From Ampullaceana balthica (Eukaryota > Mollusca > Gastropoda > Lymnaeidae): 64,000 bases of DNA. The DNA is taken from NCBI GenBank assembly GCA_944989445.1, contig CALYLW010000432.1:438169-502168 (forward strand), written 5' to 3'. The position numbers were made by a program, and so were the translations under genes. Within the stretch, counting starts at the first letter, position 1; each line of letters opens with the position of its first letter. This document shows, piece after piece, positions 12,301-22,724 of the stretch. The notes below the pieces were generated by a model that worked only from the letters and a program-made list of their open reading frames with translations, did no database searches and had not been told where the DNA came from.

Positions 12301-14145
12301 TGCTCTCTTGAATTGAAATGATATTTGAGAATAATAAATGATACAATCGAAAATAAATATTTATATTTGTGCCATTTCTTCTTCAAGTCTTACGGATCCA
12401 TCATTTCTTCATTTTGATAACATTATTTACTGTTATTGAGTTATTTATTTTTCTTTGATGAAATAATATAAACTTCAGATCTACAGTAATATTTAGAAAA
12501 ACTTTATGAATAATTTTTTAAATAAATAAGATCCATTGAAATTGTTTTTGATTGGCCCAGCAGGTTCGTGATGCAGCGGTCAGGAGCAGCAGACGGGGAG
12601 ACACCGTACGTCAACCATGGCGTCCTCCCCAACCACGCGGTGAGAAGCGCCGCCTTCGTCAACAGAGATAACTCTAGCGACAGCACGCGGACAGAGTCCA
12701 CACCAGTCAGCTCCCTTGGCTGTCCTGAAAAGGAAAGGTTGTTTCAGAAAGATCACAGAGAAGCCGCTGGGGTCGAGGCTATCAGACAGAACCTCGCACG
12801 GGATTTCCCCATGCAGAACAACAAACGCCAGCTGTCTCTTCGCCCGGGGTCACCTGCCGAGAAAGAGAAGCATCGCATCCATAACCTTGATCCTTTAGAC
12901 CTCGACGAACTGCTCGGGGATGGAGCAATCACTTTGAACTCGAGGCACATCAAGCCGAGAGATTTTAGGAAATCGTTGTCCTCTACTTGTGTGTCCGTCT
13001 GTCCTAAGACTAAAAGTGTTGAGTGTCAAACCAGCGAAGATTTGGCTCATTGCCTGCTTCCGCCGTTACGGAAGAGATGCGTGTCGAGAAATAAGAACAA
13101 ACTGGAACGCTCAGGTGCCGTTGATGACAACGTCATACCTGGCGCCACACGTGAGGTTCATCTGTTTCGGTTACCCTCCCCTGTGTATTCCAAGCCACTG
13201 ACAATACAGAGGTCCCCATTCCCTCCACTTCATACCCAAGACAATCACTCCACTCCGTCCAGTTCATTATCGTGTGTTGTTTGTCACAGCAATGACCGGA
13301 AAGGTCAGTGTTCTCTGCCAGACTTGGACATCCCAGAGTCATCGCTACTTCTGGGAGAGTCCTGTGATCCTCATCGACGCAGGAGTCACCAACAGATGTC
13401 GGAGCACCAGCACCTCAACCGCGAACACCACACCAACCAACGCCAACGCTGCAATGGCCAATCATCATTTCATGCAACCTCTCCATTCCTAACCACCCCC
13501 CAACAATACTCACCGCATTCGTCCACATCCAGACTTCTGACGCCCGAGTCTCCAGACTTCAGTTTTCTGGAGGGAGTAGAAGAGTTTGAGAACAGCATCA
13601 GCGCCGCCTACTCAGATCACCGGGTCAAGCCGCTGAGGGTCAGAGCCAGGAACCTCCCGGAGCCAGGGGTCTCTCCGTCTAGTCATCACCGGGAGGGGGA
13701 CCCAAACTGCTTCTACAGAACCCCTCAAACAGCCTCCCAGTCGTCTCTCGCCGCAGACGACAGCAGCAGCTCTACCACCGTCAGTACAGCCTCCTCTTCG
13801 TTCACTCTCCCGCCCTTTCAGACGAGCACCGATAGCAACGCTAGCGATCACACGCTAGGCGACTCGGATCATTTGGAGATGGACGACAAGAGCCCTCCCC
13901 GGGCTAACAGCGGGCTCGAGGAGGATGAAGAGGATGACGAAGAGCTCATGAGCATCAACAAACATGCGTCCAGACCACTCATGGGAGACCAGTCGGTTAA
14001 ATCTTACGGTTCGACACAGGAATCCCCTCTTATTCCCCTTGAGGCTTTAGAGCGGGAAGAACGAGACGTTCTCGAGTTTCAGAAATATCTTCAAGGTCAC
14101 GGGGTCAAACTGGATCTTTCCACGGTGCAGTCCAGTGATTTGTAG
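3198..14145 (+). CDS. Metabotropic glutamate receptor, C-terminal part (3 exons, 5'-incomplete)
   Basis: Class C GPCR that couples extracellular glutamate to G proteins. Exons: 3198-3380, 4117-4235, 12564-14145 (stop TAG 14143). The first starts [18 protein letters not shown], the hallmark of the loop before TM6/TM7 in mGluRs; it continues through TM7 to FMPK. The second reads [21 protein letters not shown] and then VRCHIG. The TTS..VR.H.G pattern resembles group I receptors (mGluR1/5), though grouping from so little sequence is weak. The last exon gives a serine-rich, disordered tail of over 520 residues with an acidic patch ([12 protein letters not shown]) and a C-terminal SSDL, a class I PDZ-ligand pattern. 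Phases agree across both introns (0, then 2/1). The ligand-binding domain and TM1-5 must lie upstream of the window. No PPxxF Homer motif is visible in the tail. Confidence 0.9.
3519..3860. repeat. GATA/GACA/GATG microsatellite block
   Basis: Degenerate run of tetranucleotides (GATA, GACA, GATG) in the intron after the TM7 exon. It creates long stop-free frames on the minus strand that are low-complexity and not credible proteins. Confidence 0.9.
4117..4235 (+). CDS. mGluR exon: membrane-proximal tail
   Basis: Acceptor ACACAG at 4111-4116, donor ATCAA|GTGAGT at 4236. It is 119 nt and ends in phase 2. It encodes the end of TM7 and the conserved membrane-proximal segment [19 protein letters not shown]. 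Confidence 0.9.
4249..4412. repeat. Two tandem copies of an ~82-bp unit
   Basis: Two diverged copies (starting about 4249 and 4331) share ACGGATCTAGTAAACACTT and the flanking ATATTACACAC and TTGCTAAAC. The first begins about 14 nt after the donor of the preceding mGluR exon. Confidence 0.85.
4413..5170. other. Intron sequence, no gene
   Basis: AT-rich intron DNA of the receptor gene. There is a short GGTAACCAAGGT-type repeat near 4578-4612. Short ORFs here have no recognisable protein character. Confidence 0.5.
5171..5564. repeat. 19-bp minisatellite with many single-base gaps
   Basis: About 20 copies of a unit close to TTAGCACACCGTTTGGAGA. Many copies lack one base at a doublet (CC, GG or TT). 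That pattern suits either slippage or residual sequencing error, as the array sits in the same window as homopolymer frameshifts elsewhere. Confidence 0.93.
6010..6153. mobile_element. Possible small MITE
   Basis: Bounded by CACAGGCGTAGTCACAATGG on the left and, on the other strand from the right end, CAGGGGCGTATCTAGTG. These are imperfect inverted ends of the GGCGTA type. Flanks CCAACGAT (6002-6009) and CCAGTGAT (6154-6161) agree at 6 of 8 positions, a possible decayed 8-bp target duplication. Confidence 0.4.
6154..9696. other. Intron sequence, no recognised gene
   Basis: Long intron DNA of the receptor gene. Two stretches (about 6160-6600 and 8860-9240) are less AT-rich than their surroundings and could be regulatory or older transposon sequence. 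I recognise no domain in their short ORFs. A short triple repeat of TTAGATTAC lies near 8085-8110. Confidence 0.4.
9705..9769 (-). mobile_element. hAT-like terminal fragment
   Basis: Read on the minus strand from 9769, the sequence starts CAGTGCTTCTCAAAGTGGTG and runs into a palindromic GGACCGG-rich stretch. CAGTG.TTCTCAA is the typical end of many hAT elements. I found no matching second end nearby, so this may be a solo or truncated end. Confidence 0.45.
10128..10790. repeat. 22-bp minisatellite with higher-order pattern
   Basis: About 30 copies of a unit close to ACATCAAGCTATAGACACAA plus two bases, with variant types (AAGCTA, CCAGCT, CCCGCT). A block of several variants near 10370-10535 recurs in the same order near 10600-10760, so multi-unit segments were copied together. 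Confidence 0.95.
10791..12557. other. Intron sequence before the mGluR tail exon
   Basis: AT-rich. A GC-richer patch lies near 11170-11360 and an 84-codon minus-strand frame lies at 11999-12253; neither shows a domain I recognise. Confidence 0.4.
12558..12563 (+). promoter_or_regulatory. Tandem (NAGNAG) splice acceptor
   Basis: CAGCAG directly precedes the mGluR tail exon. Using the first AG gives ...D-I-N-R-F-V..., the second gives ...D-I-K-F-V...; both keep the frame because the upstream exon ends in phase 2 (AA). Confidence 0.6.
12564..14145 (+). CDS. mGluR exon: cytoplasmic tail and stop
   Basis: Completes codon AA|G from the previous exon and runs open for about 527 codons to TAG at 14143-14145. 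The product is hydrophilic, rich in S, P, H and D, with an acidic stretch [12 protein letters not shown] and a C-terminal VQSSDL. Local base composition is clearly richer in GC than the surrounding introns, as expected for coding DNA. Confidence 0.9.
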
Positions 14146-14373
14146 AGCTGAAAACTGTGATGAGGATAAGCAATATCACATCATTGTGTTTATCGTTGGT
14201 GTTAAATCGACTTATTGCAGTAACAGTTGATAGCCGTACATTATTTTTTGTGGGTCCAGCCGATAAAACACATGACCCTAACTGAAGGTCTGGACATTAA
14301 GCATAAATCTATAACTTGCTATTACGTTGGATCATGATTTAAATGGGAAGTATATTAATTAAGGGCACACACA

Positions 14374-14379
14374 AATAAA
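14374..14379 (+). terminator. Candidate poly(A) signal of the mGluR gene
   Basis: AATAAA hexamer 229 bases after the stop codon, in an AT-rich 3' region. It is the first canonical hexamer I see downstream. Confidence 0.5.
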
Positions 14380-15335
14380 TATGAAATTTTTGGGACTTTT
14401 TTAAAGCAGAAGAAGAAAATTGAAAAAATTAATTTTAACATGGTTTCGAGTCTTTTTGAGGAGAGCCCGAAACAGGACATATTTTGCCTTAATTTTCGAT
14501 GACAATTACTTTACGCCAGACAGACAATAGAGAAAAATAATTAAGAGTTAAAAAAAATTTCCCCAATTTTTTATGAAAGCCTAAATAACCTATTTTTAGG
14601 AAACAGGGCAAAATTGAATGCTGGAAATTTCCAATTTCAAAAGTTTTCTGCAAACTAAAATCATAATTTATTAAAAATTTAATTGGAGGCACGAGTCAAC
14701 ACATTTTTAAAACCATTTTGTTTTTTGTTGTAGATTTGTTTTAGCGGAAACTAGAAGAGGGCGTGGCCATAACCAATGTGTATCTTACCTTTCTTATACT
14801 AATGATGCAATGAAAACAAAGATAAAATAAGCACTACAGATGAAAGACTCTTTAATTTATTCCACTTTCTATCTCATATGTATATATGCATTTATGACAC
14901 ACATTTGAAAGTGAGCTGTTGTAAATGATAGCTGAATTTCAAAGAGAACACTCCGTGAACCTATGAAATGAATATCAAAGATAACGTAGTAAATAAAAAA
15001 ATTAAGTAACTATAACTATAAGTCAAAAATTCTAACTAATTATACATTCATAAATGTATTCATTATGAAATACATAATTCTTTAGATAAATGTCTAGTCC
15101 GTCAATTAAACAACGCTTCTATTAATAACACAGATATATTAACGGATACTTGCTTTAAATGAGATTCCTAAACCAGCCACAATCTCGTTAGACGCGAACT
15201 ATTTTCTTGTGTTTTAAGACAATAAAATAATGATGTAATAAACCTGAGTATTTAAAATTATAACAACAAGGATGACGTGAAATAAAAGTGTGTGGAGAAG
15301 TTTACTGGAATGTATGTTTGATCAAATGGCTCTTC
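14380..15335. other. 3' UTR/intergenic, no gene
   Basis: AT-rich DNA after the receptor gene. No domain or structured repeat seen. Confidence 0.5.
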
Positions 15336-16449
15336 ACACTAGAAGTTAACGTATCCCTCTATCACACTAGAAGTTAACGTATCCCTCTATCACACTAGAA
15401 GTTAACGCATCCCTCTATCACACTAGAAGTTAACGTATCCCTCTATCACACTAGAAGTTAACGCATCCCTCTATCACACTAGAAGTTAACGCATCCCTCT
15501 ATCACACTAGAAGTTAACGCATCCCTCTATCACACTAGAAGTTAACGTATCCCTCTATCACACTAGAAGTTAACGCATCCCTCTAACACACTAGAAGTTA
15601 ACGCATCCCTCTATCACACTAGAAGTTAACGCATCCCTCTATCACACTAGAAGTTAACGTATCCCTCTATCACACTAGAAGTTAACGTATCCCTCTATCA
15701 CACTAGAAGTTAACGCATCCCTGTATCACACTAGAAGTTAACGTATCCCTCTATCACACTAGAAGTTAACGCATCCCTCTATCACACTAGAAGTTAACGC
15801 ATCCCTCTATCACACTAGAAGTTAACGTATCCCTCTATCACACTAGAAGTTAACGCATCCCTCTATCACACTAGAAGTTAACGCATCCCTCTATCACACT
15901 AGAAGTTAACGTATCCCTCTATCACACTAGAAGTTAACGCATCCCTCTATCACACTAGAAGTTAACGTATCCCTCTATCACACTAGAAGTTAACGTATCC
16001 CTCTATCACACTAGAAGTTAACGTATGCCTCTATCACACTAGAAGTTAACGTATCCCTCTATCACACTAGAAGTTAACGTATCCCTCTATCACACTAGAA
16101 GTTAACATATCGCTCTATCACACTAGAAGTTAACATATCGCTCTATCACACTAGAAGTTAACATATCGCTCTATCACACTAGAAGTTAACATATCGCTCT
16201 ATCACACTAGAAGTTAACATATCCCTCTATCACACTAGAAGTTAACGTATCCCTCTATCACACTAGAAGTTAACGTATCCCTCTATCACACTAGAAGTTA
16301 ACGTATCGCTCTATCACACTAGAAGTTAACATATCCCTCTATCACACTAGAAGTTAACGTATCCCTCTATCACACTAGAAGTTAACGTATCCCTCTATCA
16401 CACTAGAAGTTAACGTATCCCTCTATCACACTAGAAGTTAACGTATCCC
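15336..16449. repeat. 28-bp minisatellite, ~40 copies
   Basis: Unit starts CACTAGAAGTTAACGTATCC and ends CTCTATCA. Variants at two sites (GTATCCC, GCATCCC, ATATCGC) are clustered: the ATATCGC type occupies neighbouring copies near 16105-16210. Each copy contains GTTAAC. Confidence 0.97.
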
Positions 16450-16820
16450 AGATGCTAATGTTTAACACAAGCTTTTTATACCCGTCGTTGTTTTACTGTT
16501 ACTGCTCATTTCTAGAACAATAGAATGTGTGGATAAGCTGAGAGAGAAATGAAAATAAGACACAATGAAAAGTTTGAAAAGATGACAAGTTTTAAAGGAG
16601 AAAGGCATTTCTTGCAATAATCAAAATAATTTTGAAAAATGTTATGTTTTTTTTTATTACTAATGAACAAACTAAATTGTATTTTAGTTAGGCTAGTCAA
16701 GTGATGTTTTATTGTAAAAAAGTATTACCTTCACTTCCTTTATTTGTGTGTGAGATGGCACATTGTTCATTTATTTCTTGGGTGTAAACATTGATTGTAT
16801 TTAAATGTGTTGCAAGGGGG
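16450..16820. other. Intergenic, no gene
   Basis: AT-rich spacer between two minisatellites; nothing recognised. Confidence 0.5.
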
Positions 16821-17040
16821 GGGACAGAATTGGAATTTCGGGGACAGAATTGGGATTTCGGGGACAGAATTGGGATTTCGGGGACAGAATTGGGATTTCG
16901 GGGACATAATTGGGATTTCGGGGACAGAATTGGGATTTCGGGGACAGAATTGGGATTTCGGTGACAGAATTGGGATTTCGGGGACAGAATTGGGATTTCG
17001 GGGACAGAATTGGGATTTCGGGGACAGAATTGGGATTTCG
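16821..17040. repeat. 20-bp minisatellite, exactly 11 copies
   Basis: Eleven copies of GGGACAGAATTGGGATTTCG with single substitutions in copies 1, 5 and 8. Each junction carries a G4 run (CGGGG), so runs of G recur every 20 nt on the + strand. Frames are open on both strands as a by-product. Confidence 0.97.
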
Positions 17041-17284
17041 GAAAGTTAGAAAAAATACATAAATCAATAATTTAGATTATGAAAATAATTATTAAAAAAT
17101 CTGAAACATCTATAAGAATCATATCTAGGATTACACATCATGTTTATTGTTCCATTGGTATGACTTCATTAGGCTACAATTCGGTGGACCTCTCTGTAAA
17201 GCCGTCATGAAACCACGTGCGCCCACCCAAAGGACGAGTATTGAAATTTGAAACCGAGCACCGTCTCTGTGTCATTTTCAAACA

Positions 17285-17523
17285 CAGGCAGCACATCCCT
17301 TTACATACTACACATGTGCAATCTATGGATAGCAGATCCCAAAACACCAGGCAAATGGGCAGCACATCCCTAAACACACTACACATGTGCAACCTATATG
17401 CAGCACATTTCTCAACACACTACACATGTGCAACCTATGTGTAGAACTTCCCGCAATACTCTACACATTTGCAATCTATGGGTCGCACATTCCACAACAC
17501 ACCGCACATGTGCAATGTATGGT
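17285..17523. repeat. Imperfect ~41-bp repeats
   Basis: About five to six diverged copies sharing CTACACATGTGCAA and CACATTYC.CAACAC motifs. The palindrome ACATGT is kept in most copies. Confidence 0.8.
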
Positions 17524-18106
17524 TTATTGATTATGCGGTTCGTTTAAAATGCACTAATTACCGGTATTTAATATTGCTATTTTGTTCCCACTATGAACTC
17601 TGCCCTTTTGTTGACCTATTTAAAGGACCTGATTTATTTTTAAGCCTGTCCACGTTACTTAAATACTACACAATGTTTGTATGACTTTTTTTTGTAAAGT
17701 AGCATGCAGAACACATTATAGTATAGTATGTGTGCACTGATGAGTGGTATTTGGTGCGGTTTAAAAAACAGAGGCTTCCTAGAAGGAGAAGGGAGGTAAT
17801 AAGGGGTGATTTTTAGCCTAGACCTCACTGAGGTCCAACCAAATTAATGTGGGAGCAACTTCTAACTTTTCTATTATTTTGAGAATCTTTGTGCTATGCT
17901 AATCGTTTAATTTGTGACTTTTTATGTAACAAAATTTTAGTAATAATTTTATATAATTTAGTTTTTTGTGTGTGTACTTAATCTTGTTTGCACAGAGTAC
18001 CCACTTTCAAGACAACAACAACACTCACTAGTTCCATGCCTCCATAATTAAGTCATATTCCGGCCAGGGCTGACAGTCCACTTGCAGCTGATTCATCCCC
18101 CCCCCC
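17524..18106. other. Intergenic, no gene
   Basis: No coding or repeat structure recognised, apart from a G-rich patch near 17785-17810. Confidence 0.45.
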
Positions 18107-18235
18107 TGATTGAGCTGGTTCATCTCCCCTGATTGTTCTGGTTCATCTCCCCTGATTGTGCTTGTTCATCTCCCTTCATTGTGCTGATTCATCTCCCCTG
18201 ATTGTGCTGGTCCATCTCCCAGGATTGGACCTATT
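18107..18235. repeat. 23-bp minisatellite, ~5 copies
   Basis: Diverged copies of a unit close to CTGATTGTGCTGGTTCATCT plus three bases. A C8 run lies just before the first copy. Confidence 0.88.
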
Positions 18236-18292
18236 TTAACAGCTGATTTACCTCCCTGCCTCACCTTTTATGTTGTTTGATAACTTGCTTAT

Positions 18293-18412
18293 AATCTTAT
18301 CTTATCTTATCTCATCTTATCTTATCTCATCTTCTCTTTTCTCATCTCATCTTATCTTATCTTTTAATTTATTACAGACGCTCCTTCTATACAGAATATT
18401 ATTGCGTCCTAA
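18293..18412 (-). mobile_element. LINE 3' end with (GATAA)-type tail
   Basis: A TTATC/TCATC pentamer run (18293-18366) followed by CAGACGCTCCTTCTATACAG and 17 further bases that recur with one mismatch at about 59639-59676, beside a recognisable LINE reverse-transcriptase C-terminus on the minus strand. On the minus strand this is a LINE 3' UTR ending in a GATAA microsatellite tail. The coding part is missing here (5' truncation, normal for LINE insertions). Confidence 0.65.
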
Positions 18413-19258
18413 TCATTCCCTCTCCACGTGTAAAATGTACCCTTCGATTATGTAAGGCTGAGAATCCCTGGCTATCTAGTGACATTGTTCGGGATTTCGT
18501 CTGTTGAAACTATGTCTTATATAACTACCGGTACATATTTCACGCATTCATTATAGTGGAGATAACCAGAAAATAATGGTAAACGAAGATCAGTTTAATC
18601 ATGATGGCGAGTGTGTGCGTGCGTGTATGTGTGTGTGTATGTGTGTGCGCGCGCGTGTCTGTGAGTAAAAACACACGTGATTTTTGTTAAACTTGACACC
18701 AAGTTGTTCCTATGACCTCCATGTATGGTACACCATTTTATGATATTTTCTAATTCTCATGAAATCTCCTATATCGCTTCACAAAACGTGTGGAAATAGC
18801 CAAGTGACTATGGCTAAACACTTGTCATTGTTATGTTATTCACTTTTTTGATTATTGTAATAACTATTATGAACTATTATAAGATGCAATTTTAGTAAAT
18901 GCTTAATTTTGTTTAAAAAAATAATAAATAATTTAAATCTATTAAAAAAATTATTTATTTGAATTCAGCATACAGCTCCGCCATGTAATGCTACTTACAA
19001 AATATGCTGATTGAAATGCCATTTTTAACATTTTTTCTTGCCAATACCAGGATCTGGTTTAATAAGTCAATGAATATTGACTTGTGTATGTACATAAGAG
19101 AAATATGTTTGTTTACATCACCAAACTATTGATGTAGTAAATTTGTTGAATGTCACCAAAGCCATAAAAACACACACCAATAAAAAGAGACACTTGAATA
19201 AAAACTGAAACAATACAAATTATTTACTGTTGTTTAAGTTTTGTTTGTTTCAAATGCT
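18413..19258. other. Intergenic, no gene
   Basis: Contains a TG/CG dinucleotide run at about 18609-18660; otherwise AT-rich with nothing recognised. Confidence 0.5.
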
Positions 19259-19627
19259 GTGTAATGGTGAGTGTTGATAGCTGTCTGTGTAATGGTGACT
19301 GTTGATAGCTGTCTGTGTAATGGTGAGTGTTGATAGCTGTCTGTGTAATGGTGAGTTTTGATAGCTGTCTGTGTAATGGTGAGTGTTGATAGCTGTCTGT
19401 GTAATGGTGAGTTTTGATAGCTGTCTGTGTAATGGTGAGTGTTGATAGCTGTCTGTGTAATGGTGACTGTTGATAGCTGTCTGTGTAATGGTGACTGTTG
19501 ATAGCTGTCTGTGTAATGGTTACTGTTGATAGCTGTCTGTGTAATGGTGACTGTTGATAGCTGTCTGTGTAATGGTGACTGTTGATAGCTGTCTGTGTAA
19601 TGGTGACTGTTGATAGCTGTCTGTGTT
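19259..19627. repeat. 28-bp minisatellite, ~13 copies
   Basis: Unit close to GTGTAATGGTGAGTGTTGAT plus AGCTGTCT. Variation is mostly G/C at one site (GAGTG versus GACTG), with GAGTG types first and GACTG types last. Confidence 0.95.
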
Positions 19628-19929
19628 GAAAAACTAAAAGCAGGGGTGTGGGAAAAACTTGTTTACATTATCACATGCCATTCAGATTCACTTTCCAAGA
19701 ATATTCTAAAATATTTCATTTAAAAAAGAGAAAATTGTATACAATATCAAGCAAGCTCAGCTGTTGGTTCGGAAACAAAATCTGACGATGGGAGACAATC
19801 CAATCGTCTTTAATGAGACTGGAACATGTGAAGACACTTATTATTGACCTTTGGAGACACAATCCGGACTGACCTATGGTAACACATCACTATATGATGG
19901 CACAGTAATGATTTGTGATTAGAATTCAC

Positions 19930-21418
19930 TGAAATATTCTTACACACACCACCGATCTTATTGCACAACATCGAGATATCTTGACACATTCTTACACACA
20001 TCACGGATCTGTAACACAACATCGAGATATCTTGACACATTCTTACACACATCACGGATCTTATTACACAACATCGAGATATCTTGACACATTCTTACAC
20101 ACATCACGGATCTGTAACACAACATCGAGATATCTTGACACATTCTTACACACATCACGGATCTTATTACACAACATCGAGATATCTTGACACATTCTTA
20201 CACACACCACCGATCTTATTGCACAACATCGAGATATCTTGACACATTCTTACACACATCACGGATCTTATTACACAACATCGAGGTATCTTGACACATT
20301 CTTACACACATCACGGATCTGTAACACAACATCGAGATATCTTGACACATTCTTACACACATCACGGATCTGTAACACAACATCGAGATATCTTGACACA
20401 TTCTTACACACATCACGGATCTGTAACACAACATCGAGATATCTTGACACATTCTTACACACATCACGGATCTGTAACACAACATCGAGATATCTTGAGA
20501 CATTCTTACACACATCACGGATCTTATTACACAACATCGAGATATCTTGACACATTCTTACACACATCACGGATCTGTAACACAACATCGAGGTATCTTG
20601 ACACATTCTTACACACATCACGGATCTGTAACACAACATCGAGGTATCTTGACACATTCTTACACACATCACGGATCTGTAACACAACATCGAGGTATCT
20701 TGACACATTCTTACACACATCACGGATCTGTAACACAACATCGAGGTATCTTGACACATTCTTACACACATCACGGATCTGTAACACAACATCGAGGTAT
20801 CTTGACACATTCTTACACACATCACGGATCTGTAACACAACATCGAGGTATCTTGACACATTCTTACACACATCACGGATCTGTAACACAACATCGAGGT
20901 ATCTTGACACATTCTTACACACATCACGGATCTGTAACACAACATCGAGGTATCTTGACACATTCTTACACACATCACGGATCTGTAACACAACATCGAG
21001 ATATCTTGACACATTCTTACACACATCACGGATCTGTAACACAACATCGAGATATCTTGACACATTCTTACACACATCACGGATCTGTAACACAACATCG
21101 AGATATCTTGACACATTCTTACACACATCACGGATCTGTAACACAACATCGAGATATCTTGACACATTCTTACACACATCACGGATCTGTAACACAACAT
21201 CGAGGTATCTTGACACATTCTTACACACATCACGGATCTGTAACACAACATCGAGATATCTTGACACATTCTTACACACATCACGGATCTGTAACACAAC
21301 ATCGAGATATCTTGAGACATTCTTACACACATCACGGATCTGTAACACAACATCGAGATATCTTGACACATTCTTACACACATCACGGATCTTATTACAC
21401 AACATCGAGATATCTTGA
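19930..21418. repeat. 51-bp minisatellite, ~29 copies
   Basis: Unit contains CATTCTTACACACATCACGG, ATCTGTAACACAACATC and GAGATATCTTG. A minority type has CTTATTAC in place of CTGTAAC and is 52 bp. Because 51 is a multiple of 3 and the unit lacks stops in several frames, frames of 290-375 codons stay open on both strands; these look like repeat artefacts, not genes. GAGATATC and GAGGTATC variants occur in blocks. Confidence 0.96.
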
Positions 21419-21711
21419 AATATAACTGACAGCCAATACACCAGTCTTGATTTCATAACACTTGGAGAAACTTCAAATAAAATGTCAAGTTTCCAGGACC
21501 CAAACAAGGACATAGAATAGGAGGCATATATAACAGGAAGTGGAACGTGAATGCAATCTGTCCTTGCACATCTATTCAAAACTGTGATTGTAAATGAATG
21601 GATTTTAAAAAAAATTCGGTTGGGGGTGTGGAGAAGAATTTCGCTCCTTAAAGATGACGTTAATAAATTTTAAATTTGCATATTTAGTTTAATCAAATAA
21701 TTGATATAGAA

Positions 21712-22716
21712 CAGGGGTAGCCAAATCTGTAGTAATTGAGAGCCATTTTATTAATATTCAAAAACTTTGAGAGCCACATTAAGACATTACCACTCACGTC
21801 CCCACCAATGTTCCCACCAATGTTTCCACCAATGTTACCACCAATGTTCCCACCAATGTTCCATTTAGGCTGCGCCGATATCTGACATACGCCGCGCAGC
21901 AGTTTAGAATTACCGCTCAGCAAAATTTTGTAAAATATTGCACACAAAATGGATGTTGTGGAACTTTGCACACGAGTTTTTTTTTACTTTGCACACAGAC
22001 CAGCGAACCTTCTTTATCAATAAATGCAAAATCCTCTTCCCATTCTGGCAGAAAGCTTCTATTTTCTTCTTTATATTTTCGTTTCCTTCAACTTGTTGCC
22101 ATATTTTATGGATTTTTATCGAATCGGGAACAAGACATCACCAACCGCTTACAAACCAATCGCCCCCTTCAACTTTTAAACTTTAAATAAGACAAAAACA
22201 TTTTAAACCCTTTGTTTCTGTCTAGATTTTTTTTAAAACGTTCATTTATTTTTGGTATTACAGTGAAAATCATTGAATGACTGAATATTATTTTTGTTAA
22301 AACCCAATAATAGATCATGTGTTTTTTAAGTATGGTGGGGTTAACTCAAAAATATGGTGTATTTCAAAGCGAAATTAGCGTCCTGTCATATAATAAAAGC
22401 AAGGGTGTTATTATTAATAACACAAAATACCAACCCCTTTTAATTCTCTGGGGTGCGGTCGTGTTTTCCTTGATTCATTCAAAGAACCTAAATCTTTTAG
22501 TGTTAATAGATTTTTGTTTCATGTTCAGGGGAAAAAGGTGCATCAAAATACTTTGCATTTTGCCGGGACCGTATTTTATTTCCCGTTGACAGATATTTCT
22601 TCTTAAACCTTTTCCTGTTCAAACGAAATTTTTTAATTTGATCATTTGTTTGCGAGCCACAAAGTAAACACAGAAGAGTCGCATGCGGCTCGCGAGCCGA
22701 AGTTTGGCCACCGTTG
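21712..22716. mobile_element. Decayed hAT-type element with target duplication
   Basis: Ends are inverted: CAGGGGTAGCCAAATCT on the left and, read on the minus strand, CAACGGTGGCCAAACTT on the right. Flanks are ATATAGAA (21704-21711) and TTATAGAA (22717-22724), identical at 7 of 8 positions, so an 8-bp target duplication typical of hAT elements. The subterminal region is rich in GAGCC and GCGAGCC motifs. No intact transposase is visible in about 1 kb. Confidence 0.75.
21801..21860. repeat. 12-bp repeat inside the hAT element, 5 copies
   Basis: Five copies of NCCACCAATGTT. On the minus strand they read as NIGG repeats, which is only a translation artefact. Confidence 0.9.
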
Positions 22717-22724
22717 TTATAGAA

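Noticed and set aside
12504..13851. Several ORFs on the other frames of the mGluR tail exon
   Set aside because: Shadows of the 525-codon frame, which is the one that fits the upstream exon phase.
15336..16449. CRISPR-like regular array
   Set aside because: Units are contiguous with no unique spacers, and the DNA is clearly eukaryotic.
20271..21579. Frames of 290-375 codons on both strands with a 17-residue period
   Set aside because: They arise because the 51-bp unit is a multiple of 3 and lacks stops. Both strands are equally open, breaks occur only at 52-bp variant units, and no domain is visible.
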